From the NCBI RefSeq assembly GCF_042485795.1, contig NZ_CP169368.1, positions 1,674,001 to 1,738,000 of the forward strand: 64,000 nucleotides of DNA. The letters are read 5' to 3'. A program made the position numbers and the translations under genes. The notes under the pieces are model-generated. The model had not been told where the DNA came from. It saw only the letters and a list, made by a program, of their open reading frames with translations, and ran no database searches. This document shows, piece after piece, positions 1-8,037 of the stretch. This DNA is from Lonepinella sp042485795. Its GTDB lineage: Bacteria > Pseudomonadota > Gammaproteobacteria > Enterobacterales > Pasteurellaceae. Each line of letters starts with the position of its first letter. Positions within the stretch are counted from its first letter, which is position 1.

Positions 1-1298
1 ATACCTAAAGAGATACGTTCTTTGGCTGAATCAACTTGTAACACAACGGCTGCCACTTCGTCACCTTTTTTGTATTGACGAACAGCTTCTTCACCTTGTA
101 CATTCCAAGAAATGTCAGACAAGTGAACTAAACCATCAATGCCACCCTCAAGACCGATGAAGATACCGAAATCAGTAATTGATTTGATTTTACCTTCAAC
201 TTTGTCGCCTTTGTTGTGGGTTTCAGCAAATTGTAACCATGGGTTTGGTTTGCATTGTTTTAAGCCTAAAGAAATACGACGACGTTCTTCGTCAATTTCT
301 AACACCATCACTTCAACAACATCACCAAGGCTGACAACTTTAGATGGGTGAATGTTTTTGTTAGTCCAATCCATTTCTGAAACGTGAACTAAACCTTCAA
401 CACCATCTAAAATCTCAACGAAACAGCCGTAATCAGTCAAGTTAGTCACTTTACCGGTTAATTTGCTGTTTACTGGGTGATTTTCAGCAATCGCTGCCCA
501 AGGATCTTGACCTAATTGTTTTAAGCCTAAAGACACACGAGTACGATCTTTGTCGAATTTTAATACTTTAACCGTGATTTCATCACCTACATTCACGATT
601 TCGCCTGGGTGTTTAACACGTTTCCAAGCCATATCAGTGATGTGTAATAAACCATCCACACCGCCTAAGTCAACGAATGCACCGTACTCAGTTAAGTTTT
701 TAACCACACCTTTAACTTCTGCACCTTCAGACAAGTTGGCTAATACTTCATCACGATCTTGATTGCTTTCAGATTCGATCACCGCACGACGTGAAACCAC
801 CACGTTATTACGTTTTTGATCTAATTTGATAACTTTGAATTCTACTTCTTTACCGAGTAAATGGTCTGCATCACGAGTTGGACGAGTATCTACTAATGAA
901 CCTGGTAAGAACGCACGCACACCGTTTAATTCAACAGTGAAACCGCCTTTCACTTTACCATTCACTAAACCGATCACGCTGGCTTGAGCTTCGAATGCTT
1001 TTTCTAATTCAATCCAAGATTCGTGACGTACCGCTTTCTCACGAGAAAGTTTAGTTTCACCGAAACCGTCTTCAACTGCATCTAATGCAACGTTTACTAC
1101 GTCGCCAATTTTAACCTCAACTTCACCTTGAGCATTAGTGAACTCTTCAGCTGGAATACGAGCTTCAGATTTTAAACCTGCATCCACGTAAACAAAGCCT
1201 TTTTCGATAGCCACAACGTGACCTTTAACGATAGAGCCTAAACGAGTTTCAAGGTTATTTAATGATTCTTCAAATAGTTGAGCGAAAGATTCTGACAT
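1..1298 (-). CDS. rpsA: 30S ribosomal protein S1 (3' end outside window)
   Basis: Ribosomal protein S1 binds mRNA upstream of start codons and delivers it to the 30S subunit. The gene runs leftward from an ATG at 1298 (N-terminus MSESFAQLFEESLNN) and is open to the window edge, so about 432 codons are present of the roughly 550 usual for the family. The translation shows successive S1 (OB-fold) repeats, each with the recurrent glycine/valine pattern such as GIVKGHV, GLVNGKVKGGF, GVVKNLTEYGAFVDLGGVDGLLH and GKVTNLTDYGCFVEI. The last one or two repeats lie off the left edge. It follows cmk on the same strand, the common gammaproteobacterial order. Identification is secure. Confidence 0.98.
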   Translation of the reverse strand, partial: MSESFAQLFEESLNNLETRLGSIVKGHVVAIEKGFVYVDAGLKSEARIPAEEFTNAQGEVEVKIGDVVNVALDAVEDGFGETKLSREKAVRHESWIELEKAFEAQASVIGLVNGKVKGGFTVELNGVRAFLPGSLVDTRPTRDADHLLGKEVEFKVIKLDQKRNNVVVSRRAVIESESNQDRDEVLANLSEGAEVKGVVKNLTEYGAFVDLGGVDGLLHITDMAWKRVKHPGEIVNVGDEITVKVLKFDKDRTRVSLGLKQLGQDPWAAIAENHPVNSKLTGKVTNLTDYGCFVEILDGVEGLVHVSEMDWTNKNIHPSKVVSLGDVVEVMVLEIDEERRRISLGLKQCKPNPWLQFAETHNKGDKVEGKIKSITDFGIFIGLEGGIDGLVHLSDISWNVQGEEAVRQYKKGDEVAAVVLQVDSAKERISLG

Positions 1299-1407
1299 AA
1301 TTAATCTTCTTTAATAAGTTAATAACATCCACTTTTTAATCCATAATAAGTGGGGTTGATAATAATAGTCTATCCGTCCTTGAATAAACCGAAAAATATA
1401 TTTGAAA

Positions 1408-2085
1408 TTAGCTTTTCACTTTCTGATGAATATAATCCAACGCTTGCAAAATCACTTCATCAATGGACAATGTCGTACTGTCTAATAACAACGCATCGTC
1501 TGCTGGTTTCAGTGGTGCAACTGCTCGATTTCTATCCCGAAAGTCACGATCTTGAATCTCGGCTAAAATCTGTGCAAAGTTACCATTAATTCCTTTATTT
1601 TGCAACTGTTTAAATCGTCTTTTTGCTCTTTCTTCTGCACTAGCATCTAAAAATAGCTTCACTTGGGCATTTGGGAACACCACCGTCCCCATATCGCGTC
1701 CATCAGCAATCAAGCCTTTCCCTTGTTGAGCAAAGTCTTGTTGCAACTGCAAAAGTGCAGTGCGAACTTGCGGAAAAATTGCCACTTTAGAGGCAGCCTC
1801 AGCGACTTCCTGCGTTCTAATCTGACCACTGACATTTTCACCATTCAACAAAATACTCACTTCACCCTTTTCAGGTAAAAACTGCACTCTCAAATGACGA
1901 GCCAATTCAGCTAATGCCAATTCATCATCTAATTGCACCGCACTTTTCAGTGCTGCCAATGCTGTGACACGATAAATCGCCCCACTATCCAATAACGCAA
2001 AGCCCAATTTCTCCGCCAAAGCATAACAAAGCGTGCCTTTGCCTGCACCGCTAGGACCGTCAACAGTAATAATCATATTTTGCAT
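1408..2085 (-). CDS. cmk: Cytidylate kinase
   Basis: Cytoplasmic kinase that phosphorylates CMP and dCMP to the diphosphates in pyrimidine salvage and recycling. The 225-residue protein has the P-loop GPSGAGKGT at residues 10-18 and the RDMGTVVFPNA and DRDxRDRNRAVAPLKPA segments typical of CMP kinase. Length matches the family. Two in-frame ATGs lie three codons apart at the start (MQNMIITVDG); the first is used here but the second would also be acceptable. It lies 109 bp upstream of rpsA on the same strand and is probably cotranscribed with it. Confidence 0.97.
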   Translation of the reverse strand: MQNMIITVDGPSGAGKGTLCYALAEKLGFALLDSGAIYRVTALAALKSAVQLDDELALAELARHLRVQFLPEKGEVSILLNGENVSGQIRTQEVAEAASKVAIFPQVRTALLQLQQDFAQQGKGLIADGRDMGTVVFPNAQVKLFLDASAEERAKRRFKQLQNKGINGNFAQILAEIQDRDFRDRNRAVAPLKPADDALLLDSTTLSIDEVILQALDYIHQKVKS

Positions 2086-2140
2086 TTTTATCCCTTTTTA
2101 TTATGTCGCAAATAAAATATTTCCCAAAAAACACCGTACT

Positions 2141-3151
2141 TTACACCACTCGAATAGAACGATTTTCCATATTTTCAGGTTCAAGATCCAATTTTGCCAT
2201 CAGCACTTGATCGCCGTCTTCTTCAGGATTTTCCGTTACCAGTAATTTATCGCCGTAGAAAATAGAATTTGCCCCTGCCATAAAGCACATGGCTTGCATT
2301 TCTTCGCTCATTCCCTGACGACCAGCGGACAATCGCACATAGCTTTGTGGCATGGTGATGCGAGCCACCGCAATCGTGCGGACAAATTCGGTCCAATCTA
2401 GCTCTTCCGCATCTTCTAACGGCGTGCCTTCCACTTTTACCAACTGATTAATTGGCACGGATTCAGGTTGCGGATCTAAATTAGCCAAACTTGCGATCAA
2501 GCCTGCACGCTCTTTGCGAGTTTCGTTCATACCCACAATACCGCCGCAACACACTTTCAAGCCTGCTTTACGTACTTTACCGAGCGTACTCATGCGGTCA
2601 TCAAAACGGCGTGTGCCAATAATTTCGGAATAATGCTCAGGGGCAGTGTCAAGATTATGATTGTAGTAATCCAAGCCAGCTTGTTTTAAGTCTTCCGCCA
2701 TGCCGTCTTCTAACATACCAAAGGTGCCACAGGTTTCCAAACCTAAGGACTTCACTGCTTTAACAATTTCGGTAATTTTTGCCACATCTTTTGGCTTTGG
2801 TCCACGCCACGCTGCCCCCATGCAAAAACGGCTCGCCCCACGTGATTTAGCGATTTTGGCTTTTTCTAAAATATCGGCAATATCTAATAAATCTTGTTTT
2901 TGCACACCCGTTTGATAGCGAGCGGATTGTGGACAATAATGACAATCTTCTGGGCAACCACCCGTCTTAATGGACATAAGGGTAGAAAGTTGAATGGCTT
3001 GCGGATTAAAGTTTTCACGGTGAATTTGAGCCGCTTTAAAAACCAGCTCTAAAAAAGGCGTTTCAAACAAGGCTTCCACTTTACACACTGACCAATATTC
3101 AGCGGTTTTATGGGGCGTAATAGAGTAAATTTGTAAAGGTTGCTTAATCAT
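2141..3151 (-). CDS. bioB: Biotin synthase
   Basis: Radical-SAM enzyme that inserts sulfur into dethiobiotin, the last step of biotin synthesis. The 336-residue protein carries the radical-SAM cluster motif CxxxCxxC at C66, C70 and C73 (in GGCPEDCHYCPQS), plus conserved BioB stretches such as YYNHNLDTAPEHY and RLSAGRQ. Its ATG overlaps the TGA of thiQ in an ATGA arrangement, so the two are translationally coupled. No other biotin gene lies nearby. As I recall, thiQ-bioB adjacency also exists in H. influenzae, there behind thiB and thiP. Confidence 0.97.
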   Translation of the reverse strand: MIKQPLQIYSITPHKTAEYWSVCKVEALFETPFLELVFKAAQIHRENFNPQAIQLSTLMSIKTGGCPEDCHYCPQSARYQTGVQKQDLLDIADILEKAKIAKSRGASRFCMGAAWRGPKPKDVAKITEIVKAVKSLGLETCGTFGMLEDGMAEDLKQAGLDYYNHNLDTAPEHYSEIIGTRRFDDRMSTLGKVRKAGLKVCCGGIVGMNETRKERAGLIASLANLDPQPESVPINQLVKVEGTPLEDAEELDWTEFVRTIAVARITMPQSYVRLSAGRQGMSEEMQAMCFMAGANSIFYGDKLLVTENPEEDGDQVLMAKLDLEPENMENRSIRVV

Positions 3152-3780
3152 ACTATAAGTCCATTTTCAATTTGAATAACACGGTCAATTTTGCCAACCA
3201 ATTCATTAGGTTGGTGTGTCACCATTAATAAGGTGATATTTTTTTCATCACTTAATTTCAGCAACAAATCCAACATTTCTTGACGTAATTGCGGATCAAG
3301 TGCGGAAAACGGTTCGTCCAATAATAATATCGGTTTATCTCGCAATAAACAACGGGCTAACGCCACTCTTTGCTTTTGTCCACCTGAAAGTGCGGTGGGT
3401 TTTCGTTGCAAAAATTCACTTAATCCTACCGCACTTGCTACCTGTTCAACAAGTTGGACTTGTTGATTATCCAACTTTAAATTAGCTTTTAGCCCAAATG
3501 CAATATTTTGAAAAACCGTTAAATGGGGAAACACATTATTTTCTTGAAATAACATGGAAACAGGACGTTGATAGGGTTCGGTGGTATTATGTTTTTCGCC
3601 GCTTAAATAAATATCACCTGAATTTGCCATTTCAAAGCCAGCAATTAAATTCAACAGCGTACTTTTGCCTGCACCACTTGCACCGACAATCGCCACTTTT
3701 TCGCCTTTAGCAATATGTAAATCAAATTGCATTGCCATGGTTTTGTATTGGAATTTGAGTTGGTTGAGCGTAATCATCAT
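3148..3780 (-). CDS. thiQ: Thiamine ABC transporter ATP-binding protein
   Basis: ATPase subunit of the thiamine/thiamine-phosphate importer ThiBPQ. The 210-residue protein has Walker A GASGAGKST at residues 33-41, the signature LSGGQKQR, Walker B ILLLDEPFSALD and an H-loop VTHQ. Two adjacent ATGs (3780 and 3777) could start it; the ribosome-binding site is weak. The usual partners thiB (binding protein) and thiP (permease) are absent upstream: only the small peptide cassette and a TorD-family gene are there. The ATPase may work with ThiBP encoded elsewhere or be a remnant kept because it is coupled to bioB. A generic ABC ATPase cannot be fully excluded, but length and bioB linkage fit ThiQ. 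Confidence 0.88.
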   Translation of the reverse strand: MMITLNQLKFQYKTMAMQFDLHIAKGEKVAIVGASGAGKSTLLNLIAGFEMANSGDIYLSGEKHNTTEPYQRPVSMLFQENNVFPHLTVFQNIAFGLKANLKLDNQQVQLVEQVASAVGLSEFLQRKPTALSGGQKQRVALARCLLRDKPILLLDEPFSALDPQLRQEMLDLLLKLSDEKNITLLMVTHQPNELVGKIDRVIQIENGLIV

Positions 3781-3812
3781 GATCTCATTATTTTTGCATG
3801 GATAAAAAACAA

Positions 3813-3842
3813 TAAACCCCTAGACAAATAGACAGGGGTTTA
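3813..3842. promoter_or_regulatory. Palindrome in the thiQ leader / peptide-cassette promoter
   Basis: Perfect 8-bp inverted repeat TAAACCCC (3813-3820) and GGGGTTTA (3835-3842), spacer 14 nt. Read leftward it is followed by TTGTTTTTT and looks like a rho-independent terminator lying ahead of thiQ. Read rightward it surrounds the -35 box and spacer of the promoter for the 39-aa peptide gene, so it could instead be an operator. The sequence does not decide between these. Confidence 0.6.
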
Positions 3843-3850
3843 TGTATAAT
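3821..3850 (+). promoter_or_regulatory. Sigma70-type promoter of the small peptide cassette
   Basis: TAGACA (3821-3826, five of six consensus) is separated by 18 nt from a perfect TATAAT (3845-3850). It points into the leader of the 39-aa peptide gene, giving a predicted 5' untranslated leader of about 85 nt. Confidence 0.6.
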
Positions 3851-3871
3851 CTCTGCCGTGCTATGGGGCGA

Positions 3872-3900
3872 GCGAAGTGCCACTCGCAATAGCACTTCGC
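3872..3900 (+). other. Hairpin in the 5' leader of the small peptide gene
   Basis: Perfect 9-bp inverted repeat GCGAAGTGC (3872-3880) and GCACTTCGC (3892-3900) with an 11-nt loop. It lies in the predicted leader RNA. A second perfect 7-bp hairpin follows, CCTTAGT (3908-3914) with ACTAAGG (3923-3929), whose right arm includes the first four bases of the Shine-Dalgarno AAGGAGG (3926-3932). The second hairpin could hide the ribosome-binding site. Confidence 0.6.
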
Positions 3901-3940
3901 CTAGTCGCCTTAGTAATATAGCACTAAGGAGGTGATTTAT

Positions 3941-4060
3941 GTGAAAGTATCAGAAATTATTACTCTGATTTTATTACTAGTTTTACTAGTAATTGCAAGT
4001 AGTATTGAAGTATTGACCGTACTAGATGTACTACTTGACTTGATCAAAAAATTAGCCTAA
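3941..4060 (+). CDS. Small hydrophobic peptide, 39 aa, type I toxin-like
   Basis: Not a recognised family. A GTG start at 3941 lies 8 nt after a strong Shine-Dalgarno (AAGGAGG, 3926-3932); an ATG overlapping it (3939) is followed at once by TGA. The peptide begins VKVSEIITLILLLVLLV and ends LLDLIKKLA: one predicted membrane helix at about residues 5-20, an acidic/hydrophobic stretch, then a short basic tail. Own promoter (TAGACA-18-TATAAT), two leader hairpins and a terminator-like hairpin at 4071-4095 make it a self-contained unit in the gap between thiQ and the torD-like gene. This layout resembles type I toxin genes (Ibs, Ldr, TisB), but no antisense RNA promoter could be recognised. Coding status is inferred from the ribosome-binding site and composition only. 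Confidence 0.55.
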   Translation: MKVSEIITLILLLVLLVIASSIEVLTVLDVLLDLIKKLA

Positions 4061-4070
4061 CGGCTAGGAA

Positions 4071-4104
4071 GTAGGCAAGCTAGTCACTTGCCTACGACCT
4101 TTTC
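4071..4104 (+). terminator. Terminator-like hairpin after the small peptide gene
   Basis: Perfect 9-bp inverted repeat GTAGGCAAG (4071-4079) and CTTGCCTAC (4087-4095), loop 7 nt, followed by GACCTTTTCTT. The T-tract is interrupted but the placement 10 nt after the stop codon fits termination of the cassette transcript. Confidence 0.6.
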
Positions 4105-4130
4105 TTATTATAATGCTTTCACTCGACATT

Positions 4131-4679
4131 TCAAGCCGTTTCTTCTAATTCATCCGCCATTGCAGCTAAAATTTCTCGGGATAACAATGCCAATGCTTTA
4201 TAAAACGGCAAACTTGCCTGTGTTTCCACTTTATTTAAAAACTGACTGGCACAAGGTAATAAAAAGCGTTCAAATAATTCCTGTTGAGCATCGACTGAAT
4301 CTAGGTTATCTTCAATCCAAGAAGCGGTTAAAAAAAGTAACCCAAAATGATCCGCACTTTCCACTTCTGGCATAGCTCGGGCTTGCCGAAATGCCACAAA
4401 TTCTGCCACATCCACGCCATAAGCCGAAATGGCAAGATCTACTTTAGCAAAAAGTTTTTGATATTCTTGCTCCAACAACGTTAAATCCAAGGGGACTTGC
4501 AGGCTTTCAATGGCGGATTGGGTGGATTTATCGGTTTCCAATGCCCAAACTTGGCTTAATCCGCCCTGTTGCAACCAACCAAATACGCCAGCTAAAATCG
4601 GATCTGTTGGACAGCGATAAAATAAATTACCGAATAAACGGCTGATTAATGAAAAGTTGTTGAGATTTTCCGTTGCCAT
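4131..4679 (-). CDS. TorD/DmsD-family cytoplasmic chaperone
   Basis: All-helical chaperone of the TorD family, which bind and mature molybdoenzymes or related redox proteins in the cytoplasm. The protein is 182 residues when started at the ATG at 4679 (MATENLNNFS), preceded by TGGAAA. A longer reading frame from 4721 would run through an uptake motif at 4708-4716, which argues against it. The motif EQEYQKLFAKVDLAISAYG matches the conserved ExxRLF-type segment of the family, and a central DHFGLLF stretch is also typical. No molybdoenzyme gene is adjacent, so the client is unknown; a YcdY-like role is possible. Divergent from trhP. Confidence 0.75.
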   Translation of the reverse strand: MATENLNNFSLISRLFGNLFYRCPTDPILAGVFGWLQQGGLSQVWALETDKSTQSAIESLQVPLDLTLLEQEYQKLFAKVDLAISAYGVDVAEFVAFRQARAMPEVESADHFGLLFLTASWIEDNLDSVDAQQELFERFLLPCASQFLNKVETQASLPFYKALALLSREILAAMADELEETA

Positions 4680-4798
4680 AAATTTTCCAAAATATTCAAA
4701 ATTTCTACCGCACTTTAGCATATTTTTTGTTAAAATACTGCCCTTTTAACCGTTCACACAATGTGAATGACTGACTTGTACTCAGAGAAAATTTTATT

Positions 4799-6178
4799 AT
4801 GACTTTCAAACCCGAATTACTTTCCCCTGCTGGCACGCTAAAAAACATGCGTTATGCCTTTGCTTACGGAGCAGATGCCGTTTATGCCGGACAACCCCGT
4901 TATAGCTTGCGTGTGCGGAATAACGAATTTAACCACGCCAATTTAAAAATTGCCATTGATGAAGCCCATTCTCTCGGCAAAAAATTCTATGTGGTGGTGA
5001 ATATCGCCCCACATAATTCCAAATTAAAAACCTTTATTAAAGATTTAAAAGTGGTCGTGGATATGCAACCTGATGCGTTAATTATGTCCGATCCTGGTTT
5101 AATTATGATGGTGCGTGAGAATTTTCCTGACATGGATATTCATCTTTCCGTGCAAGCCAATGCGGTGAACTGGGCAACGGTGAAATTCTGGAAGCAAATG
5201 GGTTTAACCCGAGTGATCTTATCCCGTGAGCTTTCTTTAGATGAAATCGCCGAAATTCGCCAGCAAGTGCCTGATATGGAACTGGAAATTTTCGTACACG
5301 GGGCGTTATGTATGGCATATTCGGGGCGTTGTTTGCTATCAGGTTATATTAACAAACGCGACCCGAATCAAGGCACCTGCACCAACGCTTGCCGTTGGGA
5401 ATATAAAATGGAAGAAGGCACCATTGACGAGGTCGGCAATATCGTAGAAAAAGAGGCAGTACAAAAGTTTGAACCTGAAATTGAGGTAAAAAATGTTGCC
5501 CCTACCTTAGGCGAGGGCAGCCATACCGACAAGGTATTTTTATACACCGAACCGCACCGCCCTGATGAACAAATGACCGCTTTTGAAGATGAACACGGCA
5601 CCTATTTTATGAATTCAAAAGATTTGCGTGCCGTGCAACATGTTGAACAATTAACAAAATTAGGCGTTCATTCCCTGAAAATCGAAGGACGGACAAAATC
5701 GTTCTATTACTGTGCCAGAACCGCTCAAGTGTATCGCAAAGCCATTGATGATGCTGCTGCGGGCAAACCGTTTGATGAGAGCCTGATGGATACCTTAGAA
5801 AGCCTTGCTCACCGTGGCTACACCGAGGGTTTCTTACGCCGACACACCCACGATGAATATCAAAATTATGAATACGGCTACTCCATTTCCGAACGTCAAC
5901 AATTTGTCGGCGAATTTACGGGTAAACGTAATGATCAAGGTATGGCGGAAGTGGCGGTGAAAAATAAATTCTTAGTGGGCGATTCGGTGGAAATGATGAC
6001 CCCCAAAGGCAATATCGTTTTCAAAATCGAACGTATGTTAAACCGTAAAAATGAAAATGTTGAAGCAGGTCTTGGCGATGGACATTTTGTGTTTTTAGAT
6101 GTACCAGCGGATATTGAATTAGATTATGGGTTGTTGATGCGGAATTTAAATGGGACGAACACGAGAAATCCGCATTAA
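4799..6178 (+). CDS. trhP: U32 family protein TrhP, tRNA hydroxylation (YegQ)
   Basis: Member of the U32 peptidase-like family; TrhP (YegQ) acts in prephenate-dependent formation of 5-hydroxyuridine at position 34 of tRNAs. The 459-residue protein opens with MTFKPELLSPAGTLKNMRYAFAYGADAVYAG, the U32 signature region, and includes EIFVHGALCMAYSGRCLLSGY and the cysteine-rich GTCTNACRWEY that probably binds an iron-sulfur cluster. HSLKIEGRTKS is also conserved. Length agrees with YegQ of enteric bacteria. It stands alone, divergent from the torD-like gene and followed by a terminator. An older label for such proteins is collagenase or putative protease. Confidence 0.9.
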   Translation: MTFKPELLSPAGTLKNMRYAFAYGADAVYAGQPRYSLRVRNNEFNHANLKIAIDEAHSLGKKFYVVVNIAPHNSKLKTFIKDLKVVVDMQPDALIMSDPGLIMMVRENFPDMDIHLSVQANAVNWATVKFWKQMGLTRVILSRELSLDEIAEIRQQVPDMELEIFVHGALCMAYSGRCLLSGYINKRDPNQGTCTNACRWEYKMEEGTIDEVGNIVEKEAVQKFEPEIEVKNVAPTLGEGSHTDKVFLYTEPHRPDEQMTAFEDEHGTYFMNSKDLRAVQHVEQLTKLGVHSLKIEGRTKSFYYCARTAQVYRKAIDDAAAGKPFDESLMDTLESLAHRGYTEGFLRRHTHDEYQNYEYGYSISERQQFVGEFTGKRNDQGMAEVAVKNKFLVGDSVEMMTPKGNIVFKIERMLNRKNENVEAGLGDGHFVFLDVPADIELDYGLLMRNLNGTNTRNPH

Positions 6179-6188
6179 AAATACAAAT

Positions 6189-6216
6189 AATGCCCTTTTA
6201 GCATAAAGGGCATTTT
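6189..6216. terminator. Bidirectional terminator between trhP and methyltransferase gene
   Basis: Perfect 10-bp inverted repeat AATGCCCTTT (6189-6198) and AAAGGGCATT (6205-6214), followed by TT. It lies between the convergent stop codons of trhP and the methyltransferase gene and could serve both. Confidence 0.7.
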
Positions 6217-6223
6217 CGCGATT

Positions 6224-7051
6224 TTATTCATTCGAACAAATTTTTGCTCTGACTATCTGAATATCTAATTTTTTTCGCCCACATTTGGTTAAATATAATA
6301 AGCGTAATATCAGCGGATAACGTTGACCACAAATGCTACTTAATTCCACATTTTCCAAAATAGTCAGCCCTAATTGATTTAAATCTTCAATATGGTTAAT
6401 TCCCCATTTAAATTCAGGTGGTTTTTCAATATGTTTAAGTGCATCATGTTTTTTTTGGCGACCAATCGCTATTTTAGGCAACGTATCAAAAATAATTTCA
6501 GCATTAGGTAATTTACGAGCAAGCAATGCAAACCAATCTTTCACTTGCTCTGGCTGGAAATACATTAACACCCCTTCAATAATTAACAACACAGGCTTAT
6601 TGTATTCAGCCACCATCTCCATCCAACTTTCATCAAATAATGAAGCAGCCAAATAATGATTACTGGTTTCAGACAATAACATTCTTCTTAACTCAATAAC
6701 TTCTGGTAAATCTAAATCATACCAAGCTGTTATTGGCGGTTTACCTAAACGTTCAAAACGAGCATCTAATCCTGCACCCAAATCAACGATAACCGCATCT
6801 GGATATTCTGCAATAAAGCGATTTGCCATATCGTCCATTAACGCTGCTCGACCGCAACACCCCACTTGAGATGCTTTAGATTTTGCAAAGCGACTGAAAT
6901 CATAATCAATCATTCCTATCATACGTACGGCTTCCGCATCACGTAATAAAGGTTGTTTTTGATCGAATTCAACCGCTTTTGCCCATAAAGGTATTAACAT
7001 TGTAGTTGATAGTGCAGACACTGTATCTGGAGAAATTTTGTCAGTTTTCAT
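6224..7051 (-). CDS. Class I SAM-dependent methyltransferase, LCMT family
   Basis: Predicted O-methyltransferase of the leucine carboxyl methyltransferase family, which in bacteria includes TcmP-like polyketide methyltransferases. The 275-residue protein shows the SAM-binding motif VIVDLGAGLDARFERL near residue 92, the acidic WYDLDLPEVIELRR segment and IIEGVLMYF, all family hallmarks. The start ATG at 7051 has AAGGTGACAAT ahead of it. It lies downstream of valS and an unknown gene on the same strand. The substrate cannot be predicted, and no biosynthetic genes surround it. Confidence 0.85.
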   Translation of the reverse strand: MKTDKISPDTVSALSTTMLIPLWAKAVEFDQKQPLLRDAEAVRMIGMIDYDFSRFAKSKASQVGCCGRAALMDDMANRFIAEYPDAVIVDLGAGLDARFERLGKPPITAWYDLDLPEVIELRRMLLSETSNHYLAASLFDESWMEMVAEYNKPVLLIIEGVLMYFQPEQVKDWFALLARKLPNAEIIFDTLPKIAIGRQKKHDALKHIEKPPEFKWGINHIEDLNQLGLTILENVELSSICGQRYPLILRLLYLTKCGRKKLDIQIVRAKICSNE

Positions 7052-7104
7052 ATTGTCACCTTATATTGTTATATTCCCCCCACTTAGCTTAAACATTTAA
7101 ATCT

Positions 7105-7983
7105 CTAACTAAACCAATTTTTTATCACATCAATCACTTCAAACAAACTCAATGCAGATATAATACCAGCAAACCATGCTATTTTTTTATCTCTTAATTT
7201 ATCTAATATTTGTTCATTTTTCTGTTCTGTATAGCTTAAAATTTGATGTACTTGAGCTAATTGAGAAGTAATTTCTTTGTTTTTTTGTTCAAGATGATAG
7301 GCTTCTCGCACATCTTGCCAAGTTCGAAAAGTTGCATAACGAGAAAATTCAATGGGATTATAAAAATAATAACTGGCATTAAATATTGAAGCATCAGAAT
7401 AAAGTTGATCTAATTCGCTCGTATTATCTGATTTAGCCAAAACCCGAGAAAGTTCTTCATTAATTTGTTGCAAAGCATAATAATAGGCTAATCCTAACAT
7501 AACCAAAAAGAGCTGACGACAAGATTGTTTCAAACTTTGTGGATATTTTTCTAATAAAGCCATGCCACGACCATCAATAATCCGCCATTCATTAGGTAAT
7601 TCTTTTAAACTTTCCTGTTTTAATGTTTCAGATCCTCGAATAAACCAAGAAATATTTTTAATCAATTCTACATCGATCTGTTTAATTTCAGTTGCAATCA
7701 CAACTTTACCCAAGCAAGGATATTTACATTCAGGTAACTGATTTTTATTACAAAATAACTTAGTTTCAGAACAAAGCACTTTACTTTCTAATGTTTGAGA
7801 AAATCGACTTCCTTTAAAAAAAGTCACTTTCATCGTAAAAAAATCCTCTGATTGTTCTATTAATGTAGAATTTTTCAAAATGGGATTTAAAAATGAAATA
7901 TTCTCGCCACACAACATTAAATGCGGTTGGGTCGATAGTGCTGTATTTTCTCGGCTAATGGTCAAAAAATAAATATCTTTCAT
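7105..7983 (-). CDS. Unknown protein with coiled coil and C-terminal membrane anchor
   Basis: Not recognised. Started at the ATG at 7983 (MKDIYFLTISREN), preceded by AGGAAATGATGTT, it has 292 residues; a longer frame from a TTG at 8037 would begin inside the valS terminator and is less likely. Visible features: a globular N-terminal half with several cysteines (CSETKLFCN, CKYPCLG), a tyrosine-rich middle (LAYYYALQQ), a coiled-coil region around EQKNKEITSQLAQVHQIL, and a single hydrophobic segment at the very C-terminus (IAWFAGIISALSLFEVI) followed by a short tail. This suggests a tail-anchored or short-anchored cytoplasmic protein. The coiled coil followed by a terminal helix recalls CorA-like layouts, but no GMN motif is present. 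Confidence 0.7.
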   Translation of the reverse strand: MKDIYFLTISRENTALSTQPHLMLCGENISFLNPILKNSTLIEQSEDFFTMKVTFFKGSRFSQTLESKVLCSETKLFCNKNQLPECKYPCLGKVVIATEIKQIDVELIKNISWFIRGSETLKQESLKELPNEWRIIDGRGMALLEKYPQSLKQSCRQLFLVMLGLAYYYALQQINEELSRVLAKSDNTSELDQLYSDASIFNASYYFYNPIEFSRYATFRTWQDVREAYHLEQKNKEITSQLAQVHQILSYTEQKNEQILDKLRDKKIAWFAGIISALSLFEVIDVIKNWFS

Positions 7984-8001
7984 AACATCATTTCCTAATA
8001 T

Positions 8002-8032
8002 AAAAAATATCCCCTTATTCAAGAGGATATTT
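8002..8032 (-). terminator. valS rho-independent terminator
   Basis: Read leftward: AAATATCC (8025-8032), 12-nt loop, GGATATTT (8005-8012) followed by more T residues to 8002. It starts six bases after the valS stop, supporting separate expression of the two downstream genes. Confidence 0.7.
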
Positions 8033-8037
8033 ATCAA

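Noticed and set aside
3781..3940. TPP riboswitch ahead of thiQ
   Set aside because: No thi-box-like sequence (such as CUGAGA with its partner segments) was recognised; the region is explained by the peptide cassette.
3850..4130. Antisense RNA promoter on the minus strand over the 39-aa peptide gene
   Set aside because: No convincing -10/-35 pair could be found by eye, so a type I toxin-antitoxin call is left as a possibility only.
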